Source of the DNA: Cryptomeria japonica
Lineage: Eukaryota > Streptophyta > Pinopsida > Cupressales > Cupressaceae
Assembly (NCBI RefSeq): GCF_030272615.1
Contig: NC_081414.1
Coordinates: forward strand, 309,935,164 to 309,999,163
Direction: 5' to 3'
DNA length: 64,000 bases
Both the position numbers and the translations under genes were made by a program. The notes below the pieces were generated by a model. It worked only from the letters and a program-made list of their open reading frames with translations. It had not been told where the DNA came from and searched no databases. This document shows positions 20,632-32,160 of this stretch, piece by piece. Numbering within the stretch: position 1 is the first letter of the stretch; each line of letters opens with the position of its first letter.

Positions 20632-21960
20632 CTAGCTTTGTAGGTTTGATCTCCATGTTGCATTCCTTGATTTTTGCAATCCAATTTCCTCTCTTAGTCC
20701 CAAAATCCTGCCGTGTGAAGATGGACTTGAATATTGTGTTTGGAACCACTGCAACATGTGAGTTCGCAATGTAAAACCAAAAAGCTTTATCACCTTAATG
20801 AAATCATAATAATTCTTCTCCATCTAAGAATATTTGAGCTCATGAGTTTTGAGATGACAACTCATGAATGCAATAGGGGATTCAATCCCCTTTGGAATTT
20901 TCTATACAATAATTGCAAAAAGAGTATGCTGAAAATAATAACTATACATAATACAATATTTGGTGTAATCAGGACACACCAAAATTGGAGCATGTGCTAT
21001 TGCCTCCTTTATTTTATTGAATGCATCCTTTCCCTCTACAATCCAATGAAAGGTTGTCTTTCCTTTCATCATATTTACAATGACAAGTCTCTTTAGCAAA
21101 GTATGGAATGAACCTTCTTAAGAAGTTAACTTTACCAAAAAAGGAGTGAACAGGGATCTTGCTTACAAATGCAAGACCCTGAATGGATTTTAACCATTCA
21201 GGATCAATCCTAATACCTTCCTTGGATACTATATGCCCAAGAAGTTTTCCTTTCATTACCCCAAAATTTGACTTCTTGGGATTGAGAGAAATCCCATGTT
21301 GATGACATATTTACAATACTTATTGCAAATGAGAGAAATGATTTTGACGCTTTGTAGATAAAATTGTCAAATCATCAAGGTATACACCAATGAACTTAGA
21401 AAGGGAATCCCTTAAAGAAAGGTCCATTTCCCTTTGGAAAGTGGCACCGACATTGATTAGATTGAATGACATCTTGTAGTAAGCAAATGTGCCCCGAGAT
21501 GTGGTAAAATCAATCTTATGCTGATCATCCTTACTTACCTCCACCTAGTTGCAACTTGAGAAACCATACTACATGGATAACATTTGGGAGCCTGTGATCA
21601 TTTGTAATACCTTATCCATCATTGGCAATAGGTAATTTTCCTTCAATAATGCTCGATTTAGATTGTGAAAATACACACAAATATAGATTTCACTATTCTT
21701 TTTTCAAACCGAGACTATGTTGGCTATCCATGTGGAGTGGTGAGTTGGGAAGATAATCCTTGCAATCAACATTTTTTGAATTTTTGAAAGAATGGTGCCC
21801 AAAATTTTTGGGTTATACTGCCTTTACTTTTTTCTATGAGGCACAAACTCTGCTTTAAGTGGGATGTAATGCTTAAATTTCTTAGGATGAAAAGATTTTA
21901 AGTCATCATAAGAATAAGAAATCACACAAATGTACAACTAAAAAATATTGATGAACTTAT
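20632..21960 (-). pseudogene. E5 reverse transcriptase and RNase H (decayed)
   Basis: Recognisable blocks on the minus strand are: DQHKIDFTTSRGTFAYYKM and NVGATFQREMDLSL (21530-21400), the catalytic VYLDDLTILS at about 21385-21355, and EGKLLGHIVSKEGIRIDPE (21256-21190) followed by SFFGKVNFLRRFIPYFA, the gypsy thumb/connection. RNase H begins at about 21090 (TTFHWIVEGKDAF..ILVCPDYTK). The YLDD motif is intact, but stops and shifts occur every 60-80 codons. The spelling is that of plant Ty3/gypsy elements of the Tat type. Confidence 0.8.
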
Positions 21961-22064
21961 CTTTCTCTTCCACAAAGACATTTCCCTATGTTCACCATCT
22001 TTGGATGCTCTGCAGTCCCCAAGTTCACCTACTCCACTTCCATGGTTGAATCAGGTCCTGACTG

Positions 22065-22498
22065 CTATTTCTTTTCTACATAACGATCATGTTTGTCAAA
22101 AAGAATTTCAATGGAAACTAACCCTTTGGGGATTTTGTTTCCTCTTAGTTGTAAGACTTCCTCATCAAAAAATGGATCAATCTTGACAATAGACTCTAAG
22201 GGAAAGGAATCACTTCCTTTGAAGTACAAATCATTGAAATTATCGTTAGTTTCCAAAAGTTGATGATCTTTTGATCATCATTGAACACCTCCTAATTTTT
22301 TCAATTTTTAGGGATGCTAGGTTGAAACACCATCTCAATGGCATATTTGTGTCCTTGGAAATCCTCATGGGGAATTAGAAGAGTGGCTGATACTGCCAGC
22401 AAATCAGCCCTATCATTGAATTCCCTTGACACCACTGAAATGTTGAATGAATAAAATTCTTCGATGTAGTCCCATACCAAATTACGGTACAATGCTTT
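22065..22498 (-). pseudogene. E5 additional RNase H, C-terminal half
   Basis: The minus strand reads YRNLVWDYIEEFYSFNISVV and REFNDRADLLAVSATLLIP, matching the end of the extra RNase H of plant Tat elements (pattern R-E-x-N-x-x-A-D-x-L-A). A linker follows that includes LQLRGNKIPKGLVSIEILFD and leads to reverse transcriptase. The N-terminal half of the same domain lies across the E6 insertion at 29836-30080. This domain is distinct from the RNase H that follows RT and, in this element, lies before RT. Confidence 0.75.
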
Positions 22499-23924
22499 TG
22501 TTGGCAGTGCATGAAGATTGCATTGATTTTGTTGGCAGTGCATGAAGATTGCATTGATGAAGTATAGTGTTGTCATTGATGTCAATTGCAATCAGTATTG
22601 AAGATGTATTGCAAATCGGTAGTGATGTAGTAATGCAACTGATAGTAAAGTAGTGAAGGAAATTGGTATTTTTATTGAAGCACAGATCAACCGACAACCC
22701 TAACCAGTTGATAAGATGAACCCTAACCGATGGAGCTTGGTGAATCAATTGTGATGATCTATGACCAAATGGTGATCGGAGATGAAGATGCCATGTAAGT
22801 ATGATGCACGTGATGAGTTTCAAAGTGGATTTGACACATGAAGATAACCATTTATCTTGGGAATGAGCAAATGCATAGCATGAAGTGAAAAATGCATGAT
22901 GAACTACAGGATCCAATGTGTGGTGATCCAGGAGTGTTTGAAGTTGTCTAGAACAATGTGTAGTTGATTGCTATGTAATCAAATGATTATGATTGAACCG
23001 ATATGTTTGTAATCTCTAGGAGATTTGTAGGTTTTGTGTTGTGTTACTAGCCTATTGTATTTGTTTTTAAGGTCGATGAGTTGTTTGTAATTGTGTTGGC
23101 AATTTTGTTAAGTGTGGTAGTGTGATTGTTGCCGAACCAGAAGGAGTGTGCAAAATGTTGTAAAGGCAGATACGAGTAGAAAAGTATCTGATTAAGCAAG
23201 GAAGTGCTATTTCCAAATCAGCAAAGAACTTGTTGTTCTCTAACCATTACAATAGTTAAATCCCTTAACTGGGTAAGATTTAACATGCTTCTTATTTAAA
23301 TCCTCTAACCAGTGATCCATTAGCTTGGATTTGAAATTCTCCACTGAGGTTACCTTTAACAGGGTATTGTAGTCAATCCCTTAACTGGGTGGTCCTTAAC
23401 TAGATCTGTTCTTAACAAGACATTATTGTATAAGCTTCTAACAAGGCTTGGCTCCTAATAGGGAAAACATCATAAGAGATCAAAATACTTGTGGGTATTC
23501 ATCCCCACCATGGTTTTTCCCATTTGGGTTTCCACCTGAAAAATCATTGTGTCAAGTGGTGAATGATTTTGTGGATATGTTTTGATATGGATGATATGAT
23601 GATTGGTAAATCAACTTAGATATGTTTAGATGACCGGAAGTGATCTGAAATGAGTTATTACTGATATTAGTAAAGTGGTTTAATGTTTTGGTTAAATGAT
23701 ATTTGAGTTTCAGATTTGTTACAATGTATCATTGATGTTTTAGTCAACCGGTAAAGTTTGACAGTGCAGTTGCAGTTTTTGGATACTGTGTCTAAATCGG
23801 TTAGTTTAGCAAGTTATTTCTGAGTTGGAATTATGTTTGGTGAAAGTTTAATATATTTTCTATGTACTGATTCACCCCCCCTCTCAGTAGTTGACCAGAT
23901 CATTATAGTTTCATCATATTATCA
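22499..23924 (+). repeat. E6 5' LTR with duplicated first 31 bases
   Basis: The LTR runs TGTTGGCAGT..TTATCA. Its first 29 bases (TGTTGGCAGTGC..ATTGAT) occur twice, at 22499-22527 and 22530-22558, joined by TT, before the sequence continues. The 3' LTR has a single copy. Mini-hairpins lie at 23262-23464, the conserved block at 23484-23545 and the C-run end motif at 23873-23893. The LTR pair shows scattered transitions, so the element is old. Confidence 0.9.
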
Positions 23925-23926
23925 AT

Positions 23927-23938
23927 TGGTATCAGAGC
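23927..23938 (+). promoter_or_regulatory. E6 primer-binding site for initiator tRNA-Met
   Basis: TGGTATCAGAGC begins three bases after the LTR end (23924). It is an exact match to the site used by E1, E4 and E10. Confidence 0.92.
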
Positions 23939-23993
23939 ATTTTAGGTCCTCTTGTTTTAAGCCTAATAGCTTGAGGAAAAGATCTAGGGGAAC

Positions 23994-24905
23994 ATGATGA
24001 AGAAAGAATGTCCGAAGTGCAATAGGGAAAACTATAGAATCTGGAGTTGATAGGATGAAGATATATATAGAGAGCTTAGGAAGTCAATATTGGGAACATG
24101 TTGTTACTAAATATAACTTGCCTAGTGGGATTCTCACAAATGATTAAAAAAAGGAGCAACAAGAGAACAATAGAGCATTGGAGGCCATAACCAGTTCCTT
24201 GTTCGATTCAGAGTATGTTGATGTTCATGGATTGGAGACTGCATATGAAGTATGGAAGAAACTTGAAGATATCTATAGCGGTGATGAAAATGTTAAGATT
24301 GCTAAAGAAGAGAGTCTGAGAGGTAAATTTGATGATATGCGGATGGCTGAAGGTGAAAACAATCAACAATATGGTCAGAGGATCAAGGAGATAGTTGGTG
24401 AGATCAAAAGTGTTGGAGGTACAATGGAGGATACCATAGTGGCTAGCAAGGTGTTGAGAACCCTTCTACCAGTCTACGCTATTCGAGTTGCAGCCATTTA
24501 GGAACTCAAATCTATTGATAAGACAAAGGTAACTCTTGATTCTATCATTGGTAAATTAATTGCGTTTGAATTAAATGGTTTTGATGGAAGTGTTCAGAGA
24601 TCAGAATCTACATTTAAAGCCTCAGTATCAACCCCACCAATAAGGAAAAGAAGAGAAGTGAGCTACAATCATGATTCTAGATCAAGCAGAGAGGTAGATG
24701 ATGAAGATAGTCTGATTGGGCTTGAAGCATTGTTGGCGAAGCGGTTACCTAGAGGTACCGGTAAGTACAGAGGTAAAATACCTTTGAAGTGCTTTGCATG
24801 TAACCAGATTGGGCATATTGGTGCTAACTATCCAAATGGAGATAATGAGCAAGAACGTGAGAAGTATAGGAAGTATAAAAGCAAAGCTAAAAGATATTGT
24901 CTCAT
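23994..24905 (+). pseudogene. E6 Gag with zinc knuckle
   Basis: A first ATG lies near 23995. The N-terminus (KCNRENYRIW) is broken by stops and a shift; from 24178 the UBN2-type core is open: EVWKKLEDIYSGDENVK, then EEIVGEIKSVGGTMED-like and LLPVYAIRVAAI before a stop at 24499. The frame resumes to a knuckle KCFACNQIGHIGANYPNG at about 24790-24840; its last Cys is changed to Tyr. It is the closest relative of the E1 Gag in this window. Gag would form the particle and bind RNA. Confidence 0.85.
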
Positions 24906-25560
24906 TATAGTGGATAGAGGAATTACAGATGAAGAATCTGAGGAAGATGCAAATGAGGACATTGTCTTTGTTGCTATTAAAGAAGATACATCAGATCAGA
25001 AGACATTGGTCTCTTGCATGGATAGTTCAGATGACTGGATTATAGATAGTGGTTGTTCACACCACATGGCCGATGATCGAAGTAAGTTTCTTACTTTGAA
25101 ATAATTTGATGGAGGTGTTGTGAGATTTGGGAATGACTCACCCTACATGGTGAAAGGGAAAGGATCCATCTCTCTAAATGGTACGAGTAGTGCAGATGAT
25201 GTCTATTGGGTTGAAGGTCTGAAACACAATCTTTTGAGTGTTGCTCAACTCAATGACAAAGGTTACCCACTGGGATTCAAGAATGGAGTCTGCAATATTT
25301 ATGGAAGCAAAGGTGAGCTGATCGCAACCGGAAAACAAACTAGAGGTAACTTGTTTCATTTAAACTCTAAAGTCAACAATTGTTTAATTGCAAAAGTAGA
25401 ATATAGTTGGCTTTGACATTGAAGATTCTGTCATGTAAATTTTGATAACATTGTAAAAGTCGGTAAGTCCAAATCAATAAGAGGTTTGCCCCAGTTGGAC
25501 AAATTGGTGAATTCTTTGTGCAAGGAATGTTAGTTAGGGAAAATGACATCCTCAACCTTT
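24906..25560 (+). pseudogene. E6 protease and GAG-pre-integrase region
   Basis: WIIDSGCSHHMADD at about 25036-25077 has the D-S-G active-site triplet. An acidic leader (DEESEEDANEDIVFV) precedes it. VEGLKHNLLSVAQLNDKG at 25210-25262 marks the transition to the GAG-pre-integrase domain, followed by a zinc-binding pattern (FCHVNF, then CKEC) with stops at 25105 and 25417-25430. The enzyme would cleave the polyprotein. Confidence 0.85.
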
Positions 25561-26330
25561 AAGAGCAAATCTTTCTCAGTCGAACATTTGCTAGATTTGG
25601 TTCATACCGAGGTTTGTGGACCGATGAGGACTACGTATTCAAGGTGATCAATATTTCATGATTTTTATCGATGATTGCTTAAGGATGATGTGGGTCACAT
25701 TGTTGAAATACAAGACATAAGCATTTAGCAAGTTTAAGGCATTCAGAGCCTTAGTTGAAAATGAAAGTGGTAAGAAGATAAAGTGCTTAAGAATTGATCA
25801 AGGTGGTGAATCTACTTCAGAGGAATTCACTAGATACTGTGAAGACAATGGAATTAAGAGGCAACTTTCTTCACCTAGGAAACTACAACATAATGGTATT
25901 GTAGAAAGGAGCAACTGATCAGTTATTGAAGCTGCTAGGACTATGCTAATTCAAGGAGGTGTAGCTAAGACATTATGGAGAGAAGCTGTTAGCACAACTA
26001 TTTACACAATGAACCATATACTGGTTTTAAGAGGTAAGGACAAAACTCCCTATGAGTACTGGTATGGTAGATATGCTAATGTCAGTTACTTAAAAAATTT
26101 TGGTAGCAGATGTTTTATCAAGAGAGGTGATTATGTTGGTAAGCTTGATGCCAAAAGTGATGAAGGCATATTTCTTGGTTACTCCACCAAGAGAAAATCT
26201 TACATGTATTATAACAACTAGACTAACAAGATCATTGAAAGTGTTAATGTCCGAGTTGATGAGTTTCTTGAGAAATCAGAAGAAACCAGTAAGGAGATGG
26301 AGGAAGAATAACCTTACACACTTTTTTTGA
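25561..26330 (+). pseudogene. E6 integrase (most damaged domain)
   Basis: The first catalytic region reads LLDLVHTEVCGPMR, in which the catalytic Asp of the usual HTDLCGP is Glu. After a frameshift near 25640 the core is only traceable in pieces: a Gly-rich DQGGE-type block near 25800 and a NG-V-ER block near 25895 (with a stop nearby), then an open C-terminal half (25943-26221: KDKTPYEYWYGRYANVSYLK, FGSRCFIKRG). No activity is possible. The region is out of frame over about 250 bases. Confidence 0.8.
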
Positions 26331-26342
26331 AAATCGGAACCG

Positions 26343-27311
26343 ATGAAGCCAAAAGCTGGAGAAAAAAACAGAGAAGCCCCAGTTCAACCAGAACAGGAAG
26401 GTCGGGCAGAAGATGAAGACAGTGAAGTAGAAGAAGAACCTGGAAATCAAGAACATGTTATTCCAAGGTATGTTAGACTCAATCATAGCCTTGATCAGAT
26501 TATTGGAGACATGAATGTAGGTGTGCTAACAAGAACAAGGCTTAGAGAGAACTCTTGTATGATTTCCACCATTGAGCCTAGAACTACAAAAGAAGCATTT
26601 GGAGATGAAGTCTGGATCAAGGCAATAGAAGAAGAATTTGACTAGATAGAGAAGAACAATACATGGTCATTGGTACCCAGATCGAAGATAAAAAATGTAA
26701 TAGGTACAAAATGGGTATTCAGAAATAAACTGAATGAAGATGGAGTAGTGGTAAAAAATAAAGCCAGACTGGTATGCAAGGGATATACACAAGAAGAAGG
26801 TGAAGACTATGGTGAGAAATTTGCACCAGTTGCAAGATTGGAAGGAGTAAGGACTCTACTTGCATTTGTAGCATACAAAGGATTCAAAGTATATCAGATG
26901 GATGTTAAGTCAACATTCCTAAATGGAATATTGGAAGAGGAAGTCTACATTGAACAACCAGATGGTTATGCTTTAACTGTAGAAAAGGACATGGTGTGCA
27001 AATTACATAAGGCATTATATGGACTGAAGAAAGCACCAAGAGCATGGTATGAAAGATTGCACTCTCACTTGGTGAAGATAGGTTTTCAAAGAACCAGTGA
27101 AGATAGTAACATATATCTCAAGACAAAAGGGGATAAGATACTGGTAAGTGAGGTATTTGTGGATGATATCATTTTTGGAGGAAATGATGATATGTGTCAT
27201 GATTTTGCTAATGAAATAAAGAATGAGTTTGAGATGTCATTGGTAGGTGAGATACAATTTTTCATAGGTCTGCAAATCCAACAGATGAAAGAAGGTATTT
27301 TCATCACATAG
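26343..27311 (+). pseudogene. E6 reverse transcriptase
   Basis: An acidic linker and VIPRYVRLNHSLDQIIG lead into the domain. Conserved blocks are [85 protein letters not shown] and the catalytic [10 protein letters not shown] at about 27157-27186. The FVDD motif is intact. One stop separates the linker (26643) and one follows GIFIT at 27309. It is the best preserved enzyme of E6 (213 codons open). In the family, it synthesises cDNA within cytoplasmic particles. Confidence 0.9.
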
Positions 27312-27320
27312 TCCAAATAT

Positions 27321-28214
27321 GTGAAAGAAGTATTGAAGACTTTTGGAATGAGAGACTCCAAACCAATTGGAACACCAATGGTTATAGGCTGTAAATTGTC
27401 TAAGGAGGATCATTCTGCATCAGTGGATGAAAATGAGTATAGGTCAATGATAGGTACACTACATTATGTTGTCCACAACAGACTGGACATTGCTCATGCA
27501 GTAGGATTGGTTGCCAGATTTAAGAAGAGCCGAAAGGAGACACACATGGTTGCAACCAAAATAATTTTCTAATATTTGAAAGGCATAATTGATTATGGAC
27601 TATGGTATCTATATGCAGGAGACTTTGATTTAAAAGTCTATACAGATGCAGACTGGGCAGACAATGTTGATGAAAAGAAGAGTACAACTGGAGGAACATT
27701 TTTTCTTGGAGGTAGACTAGTGTCTTGGAGAATAAAGAAACAAAGTTGTATCTCTCAATCAGCAGCAAAAGATGAATATGTTGCAATATATATGAATTGT
27801 ACCCAAGCAATTTGGATGAAACACATTTTGGAAGGTTTCAAGTTGAAGTTATCAAAATTGGTAAGAATTTTTTGTGATACCATTAGTGCGATCAACATTT
27901 CTAAGAACTCGGCGTTGCATGCTAGGACAAAGCATATTGAGCTGAAGTATCATTTCATGAGAGAGAAAGTACAAAGTAAAGATGTGTCACTCGAGAATTT
28001 ATCTACTAATGAACAACTAGAAGATATCTTTACTAAACCTCTACCTAAGGCTACATTTGAATATCTTAGAGGTAAGTTAGGGGTTGTATCCTACATGAAG
28101 TCAATTAAGCAGATGGGGAAACCATCAATCCAAGAGCCTATTGAAAATCTTGAAGCGGGATTGGTGGAGAGTGGAGCTACTGCACAGGGGGAGCAGCTAG
28201 TTTCAGATCGATGA
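27321..28214 (+). pseudogene. E6 RNase H and C-terminal tail
   Basis: The frame continues from RT through SKPIGTPMVIGCKLSKEDHS and YRSMIGTLHYVVHNRLDIAH, with one stop near 27571, then RNase H proper: VYTDADWADNVDEKKSTTGG (metal-binding Asp), SWRIKKQSCISQSAAKDEYV, RIFCDTISAINISKNSALHA and RTKHIELKYHFMREKV. A tail of about 50 residues (GVVSYMKSIKQMGKPSIQEP onwards) extends beyond the usual end. It degrades the RNA strand of the hybrid. Only one or two lesions lie in this part. Confidence 0.9.
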
Positions 28215-28252
28215 AGCATGGAATGGTTAACCTTCACTTTGGCATTATTGTC

Positions 28253-28437
28253 AAAGGGGGAGAAGAACTATATATGACTGAATAGCCAGTTACTAGCTGA
28301 AGATATGGAGATACAGTTGAAGGAGAGTATGGAAAAATGTAAACTAGGATTCCTATACCTGTGTATACGCTTTACTCTCAACCATCACAATCAAAGGGTA
28401 TTGATATTTGCATTGTCATCAATGCCAAAGGGGGAGA
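28253..28437 (+). promoter_or_regulatory. E6 polypurine tracts
   Basis: AAAGGGGGAG at 28253-28262 and AAAGGGGGAGA at 28427-28437. The second touches the 3' LTR. Both are preceded by similar words (TTGTC and AATGCC). Confidence 0.85.
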
Positions 28438-28438
28438 T

Positions 28439-29835
28439 TGTTGGCATTGCATGAAGATTACATTGATGAAGTATATTTTTGTCATTGATGTCAATTGCAA
28501 CTGGTATTGAAGATGTATTGCAAACTGATAGTGATGCAGTAATGCAACCGATAGTAAAGCAGCGAAGGAAACTGGTATTGTTATTGAAGCAGAGATCAAT
28601 CGGTAACCCTAACCAATTGATAAGCCGAACCCTAACTGATGGAGCTCGGTGAATCGGTTGTGATGATCTATGACCAAATGGTGATCGGAGATGAAGATGC
28701 CATGTAAGCATGATGCATGTGATGAGTTTCAAAGTGGCTTTGGTGCATGAAGATAACCATTTATCTTGGGAATGAGAAAATGCATAGCATGAAGTGAAAA
28801 ATGCGTGATGAGATATAGGATCTAATGTGTGGTGATCCAGGAGTGGTTAAAGTTGTCTAGAACAATGTATAGTTGATTGTTATGTAATCCAATGATTATG
28901 ATTGAGTCGATATGTTTGTTATCTCTATGAGATTTGTAGGTTTTGTGCTGTGTTACCAACCTATTGTATTTATTTTTAAGGTCGATGAGTTGTTTGTAAT
29001 TGTGTTGGTAATTTTATTAAGTGTGGTAGTGTGATTGTTGCCGAACCAGAAGGAGTGTCTGCAGAATGTTGTAAAGGCATATAGGAGTAGAAAAAGATCT
29101 AATTAAGCAAGGAAGTGCTATTTATAGATCAACAAAGAACCTGTTGTTCTCTAACCATTACAATAGTTAAATCCCTTAACCAAGTAAGCTTTAACATGCT
29201 TCTTGTTTAAATCCTCTAACCAAGTGATCCATTAGCCTGTATTTGAAATCCTCCACCGAGGTTACCTTTAATAGGGTATTATAGTCAATCCCTTAACCGG
29301 GTGGTCCTTAATTGGATCTGTTCTTAACAAGACATTATTGTATGATTCTAACAAGGCTTGGCCCCTAATAGGGCAAACTTCAGAAGAGTTCAAAATACTT
29401 GTGGGTATTCATCCCCACCATGGTTTTTCCCATTTGGGTTTCCACGTGAAAAATTATTGTGTCAAGTGGTGAATGATTTTGTGGATGTGCTTTGATATGG
29501 TTGATATGATGACTGATAAATCAACTTAGATATGTTTAGATGACCAAAAGTGATTTGAAATGAGTTATTACTGATATTAGTAAAATGGTTTAATGTTTTG
29601 TTTAAATTGTATTTGAGTTTCAGATCTGTTACAATGTATCATCGATGTTTTGGTCAACTGGTAAAGTTTGACAGTGCAGTTGCAAGTTTTGGATACAGTG
29701 TCTAAACCAGTTAGTTTAGCAAGTTGTTTCTGAGTTGGAATTAAGTTTGGTGAAAGTTTAGTATATTTTCTATCTACTGATTCACCCCCCCCTCGCAGTA
29801 GTTGACTGGATCATTATAGTTTCATCATATTATCG
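28439..29835 (+). repeat. E6 3' LTR
   Basis: Begins TGTTGGCATT directly after the polypurine tract and ends TTATCG, where the 5' copy has TTATCA. It keeps better versions of some hairpins than the 5' LTR (GGTCC-TTAATT-GGATC at 29303-29318 and GCCC-CTAATA-GGGC at 29361-29374). Confidence 0.9.
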
Positions 29836-30660
29836 ACTTTAATCTTTTATTCTTGGTTTGATACAAGTTTCTCACTTGAAAGACCATAAGGCCAACATCA
29901 CCCTGGGCATGCAAATTCAGATTCCCTTCTTGAGAGAAACATCCATACCCAACAAAAGATATCATATTCAACTGTATTGTTAATATTACTAAATTGGAAC
30001 TTAAAAGAAAGAGGGAAAATATTTCCCTCGGGAGATCCTACTCGTGAACCAACTATAAAACAACTATCATCAAATTCCAAGGTCCAGATATCATTAGAGT
30101 TTCTTGTGCTTGCTATTTGGAAACTTGAAACCTCATCGCTAGAAGAAATAAATTCAGCATCATTAGTTACCTATAGCTCCATGTCTATACCGATGGGGTA
30201 GCTTGAAGCTTCTTAAGTCTATAGGAAATATGTGCCCATTATAGATAAATCAAATTTTTTTTGAGCTTTTTGATCATCAATCTTGACCACTGAAAATTTA
30301 ACTTCCTTCTTCAAAAGTAATTTCTACATCACACGCTTAACGGGTATCCTAGCCTTTGACTAGTCCATGTTGATTTTATGACACATCCTTGCAAAAAATT
30401 CTTCCCAACAACATCCCATAGGAAGCTGGAACATCAGCTACAAGAACAATCATTTTGATCCTTTTATCTGGGAAAGCAAAAAAAGAAAATTGAGCATCTT
30501 TTATTTGACCAATGAGTGTCACTTTTTTTTTCTCTATTCAGAAACACTTACCAAAGGTTTTGGTCAAGGTGAGACCTAAGGCAATGAATACCTTAGCAGG
30601 CATTATATTATCCGAGGCTCCAGAATCAATAACACAATTGCTTAATTTATAAATATTGAC
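29836..30660 (-). pseudogene. E5 protease and N-terminal half of the additional RNase H
   Basis: The minus strand has CVIDSGASDNIMP at about 30640-30600, the D-S-G active site in the form typical of plant gypsy proteases. After about 500 decayed bases comes WTLEFDDSCFIVGSRVGSPE at 30095-30035 and PLSFKFQFSNINNTVEYD at 30010-29957, matching the RNase H start (Asp-rich strand, glycine turn, NN-x-EYE helix). The frame then shifts and stops at the E6 insertion. Rejoined with 22498-22300 it forms one RNase H-like domain. Confidence 0.75.
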
Positions 30661-31800
30661 CAACAAGGAAATATAAAAAGGTTAAATTCTTCCATGCACT
30701 AATGATGGGACAACAACAAGGTTATTTTGGGAAGCTTTTGGAGCTTGGGGAGCCTCTTTTTCTTTAATGAATTGGACCAATCTATCAAACTAATTAGGAT
30801 TAGCCTAAAGGTATTCTACCTTAGACATTTGAATCTTTGTTTTCTTGGCATGATCAATTATGTCAAAAGGCTGAAATGAAAATGTGAAAGAAGATGGGAT
30901 ATTATCATTTTGAGGTCGCAAAGTAGAAGTAGTATATCTTAGTACATCTGAGGAAGAAGGAGGAAGCAGGAGGATCAGGTGTACTTGTTTATTTGCAACA
31001 TAATCCTTTGGTAGAGTGGGAAAAGAAGTTCCTATTTTGGCGAGAGTAACCGACAATTGAGGAGTGTCTTTGGCCTTTTCTTTATCGCCTGATTGTTGAT
31101 CAGGATGATTCTATGCTTGTGAATAGGTAAAGACCGCATAAACCTCATCTTTATATTCTTCCTCGACTTCCTAATATTGTATGAACTCAATGACAAAGTC
31201 GCTAGCAAACTGTTCTCTCTCTTCCTAGAAGGGGTTAGCAACATCATCAGATTGATGTTCATTTTGGGTGATATCACCTTGCTCAGACTCATAGTATCCC
31301 ACTGTTGCATTAGTAGGAGGAGCCTCAAGAGCATCTTTTTGAAGGTGGAGGTAACTTGTTTAGATTCTTGGTTTTGTAATTAGAAGCATTGTTTGGATAG
31401 GTCTTGCAAGGAACATCCTTGTATGGATTTGAGAAGAATGCTAGAGATATTTCCTTCTTAAGAGATACCACTTCATCATCTAGCCTCTGCACCAAAGGAT
31501 CAATTGTGGTTGAAGAAGAAGTAGAGGATTCCAAAGAAGAACTCACCTTTGACTTATTAGGATCCTTCTTTATTTTACCAGCAAGGATCAAGTCATCCTT
31601 AACTTCGATGATTAGGGTTTATGCATGTGCTAAAACCCTTACAAGTGGTCTTCTCAATAAGAAGCTTACCTCCAAAAAATAAAAAAATGATAAAGAAACA
31701 CTTGAGATTATTCAAAGTAGGTTGAGAAACAATTCAAATTTGGCTCTTTAATTTTTTGAACTTGGCAACAAAATCCTGCATAGGCTCATGTGGCTCCTTT
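30661..31800 (-). pseudogene. E5 region between Gag and protease
   Basis: Three minus-strand open segments (31591-31325, 31334-31032, 31056-30805) are Ser/Pro/Lys-rich with no recognised domain (for example SSLESSTSSSTTIDPLVQRL). In Tat elements this is the variable stretch between the capsid part of Gag and protease, often with a coiled coil. I cannot identify a zinc knuckle here. Confidence 0.5.
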
Positions 31801-32160
31801 CTCATTTGGGTGAGTTGAGCCAAAAGAGAATTGGCATCTTTAGCTAGTTTGAATCTTGCTTCAAACTAGGTCTTGAGTGTATCCTAGATATCAATAGTTT
31901 GAGGTGTTAAGTGGTAGAACCAATTTGCAGCAACACCTTGTAGTGTTTCAACAAAAAGACTTATTGAAACCTCTTCGTGTTCTAGACCAAGAATACCACA
32001 TGCAATGTAAAAAGAAGCAATATGCTCATCTAGATGTTGATTTCCATCTCCATATAGCTTTGGGATATTCTTCCACAAACCTTGTGGAAGTAGATGAAGA
32101 GATGGAGTTAATTGAGAGGACCAAAATTATGTTCCCAAGGACCTTGAGTAGCCCTTCTCA
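31801..32160 (-). pseudogene. E5 Gag capsid-type core
   Basis: The minus strand reads IPKLYGDGNQHLDEHIASFY, then VETLQGVAANWFYHLTP and, after a stop, FEARFKLAKDANSLLAQLTQ. This is the retrotransposon Gag pattern (F-x-G-x-x-D-x-x-x-H, L-x-G-x-A-x-x-W-F, and W-x-x-L-x-x-x-F). It lies about 350 bases inside the primer site. One stop and possible frameshifts break it. Confidence 0.8.

Larger units (their letters stand above)
22499..29835 (+). mobile_element. E6: nearly complete Ty1/copia LTR retrotransposon
   Basis: Two LTRs of about 1.4 kb (22530-23924 and 28439-29835) flank gag, protease, integrase, reverse transcriptase and RNase H in the copia order. Flanking target bases are GCTTT (22494-22498) and ACTTT (29836-29840), a 5-bp duplication with one transition. 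The insertion splits the extra RNase H of E5, and joining the two sides makes the E5 frame continuous. The 3' LTR ends CG instead of CA. Its polyprotein is broken by many stops, mostly in integrase. Confidence 0.9.
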
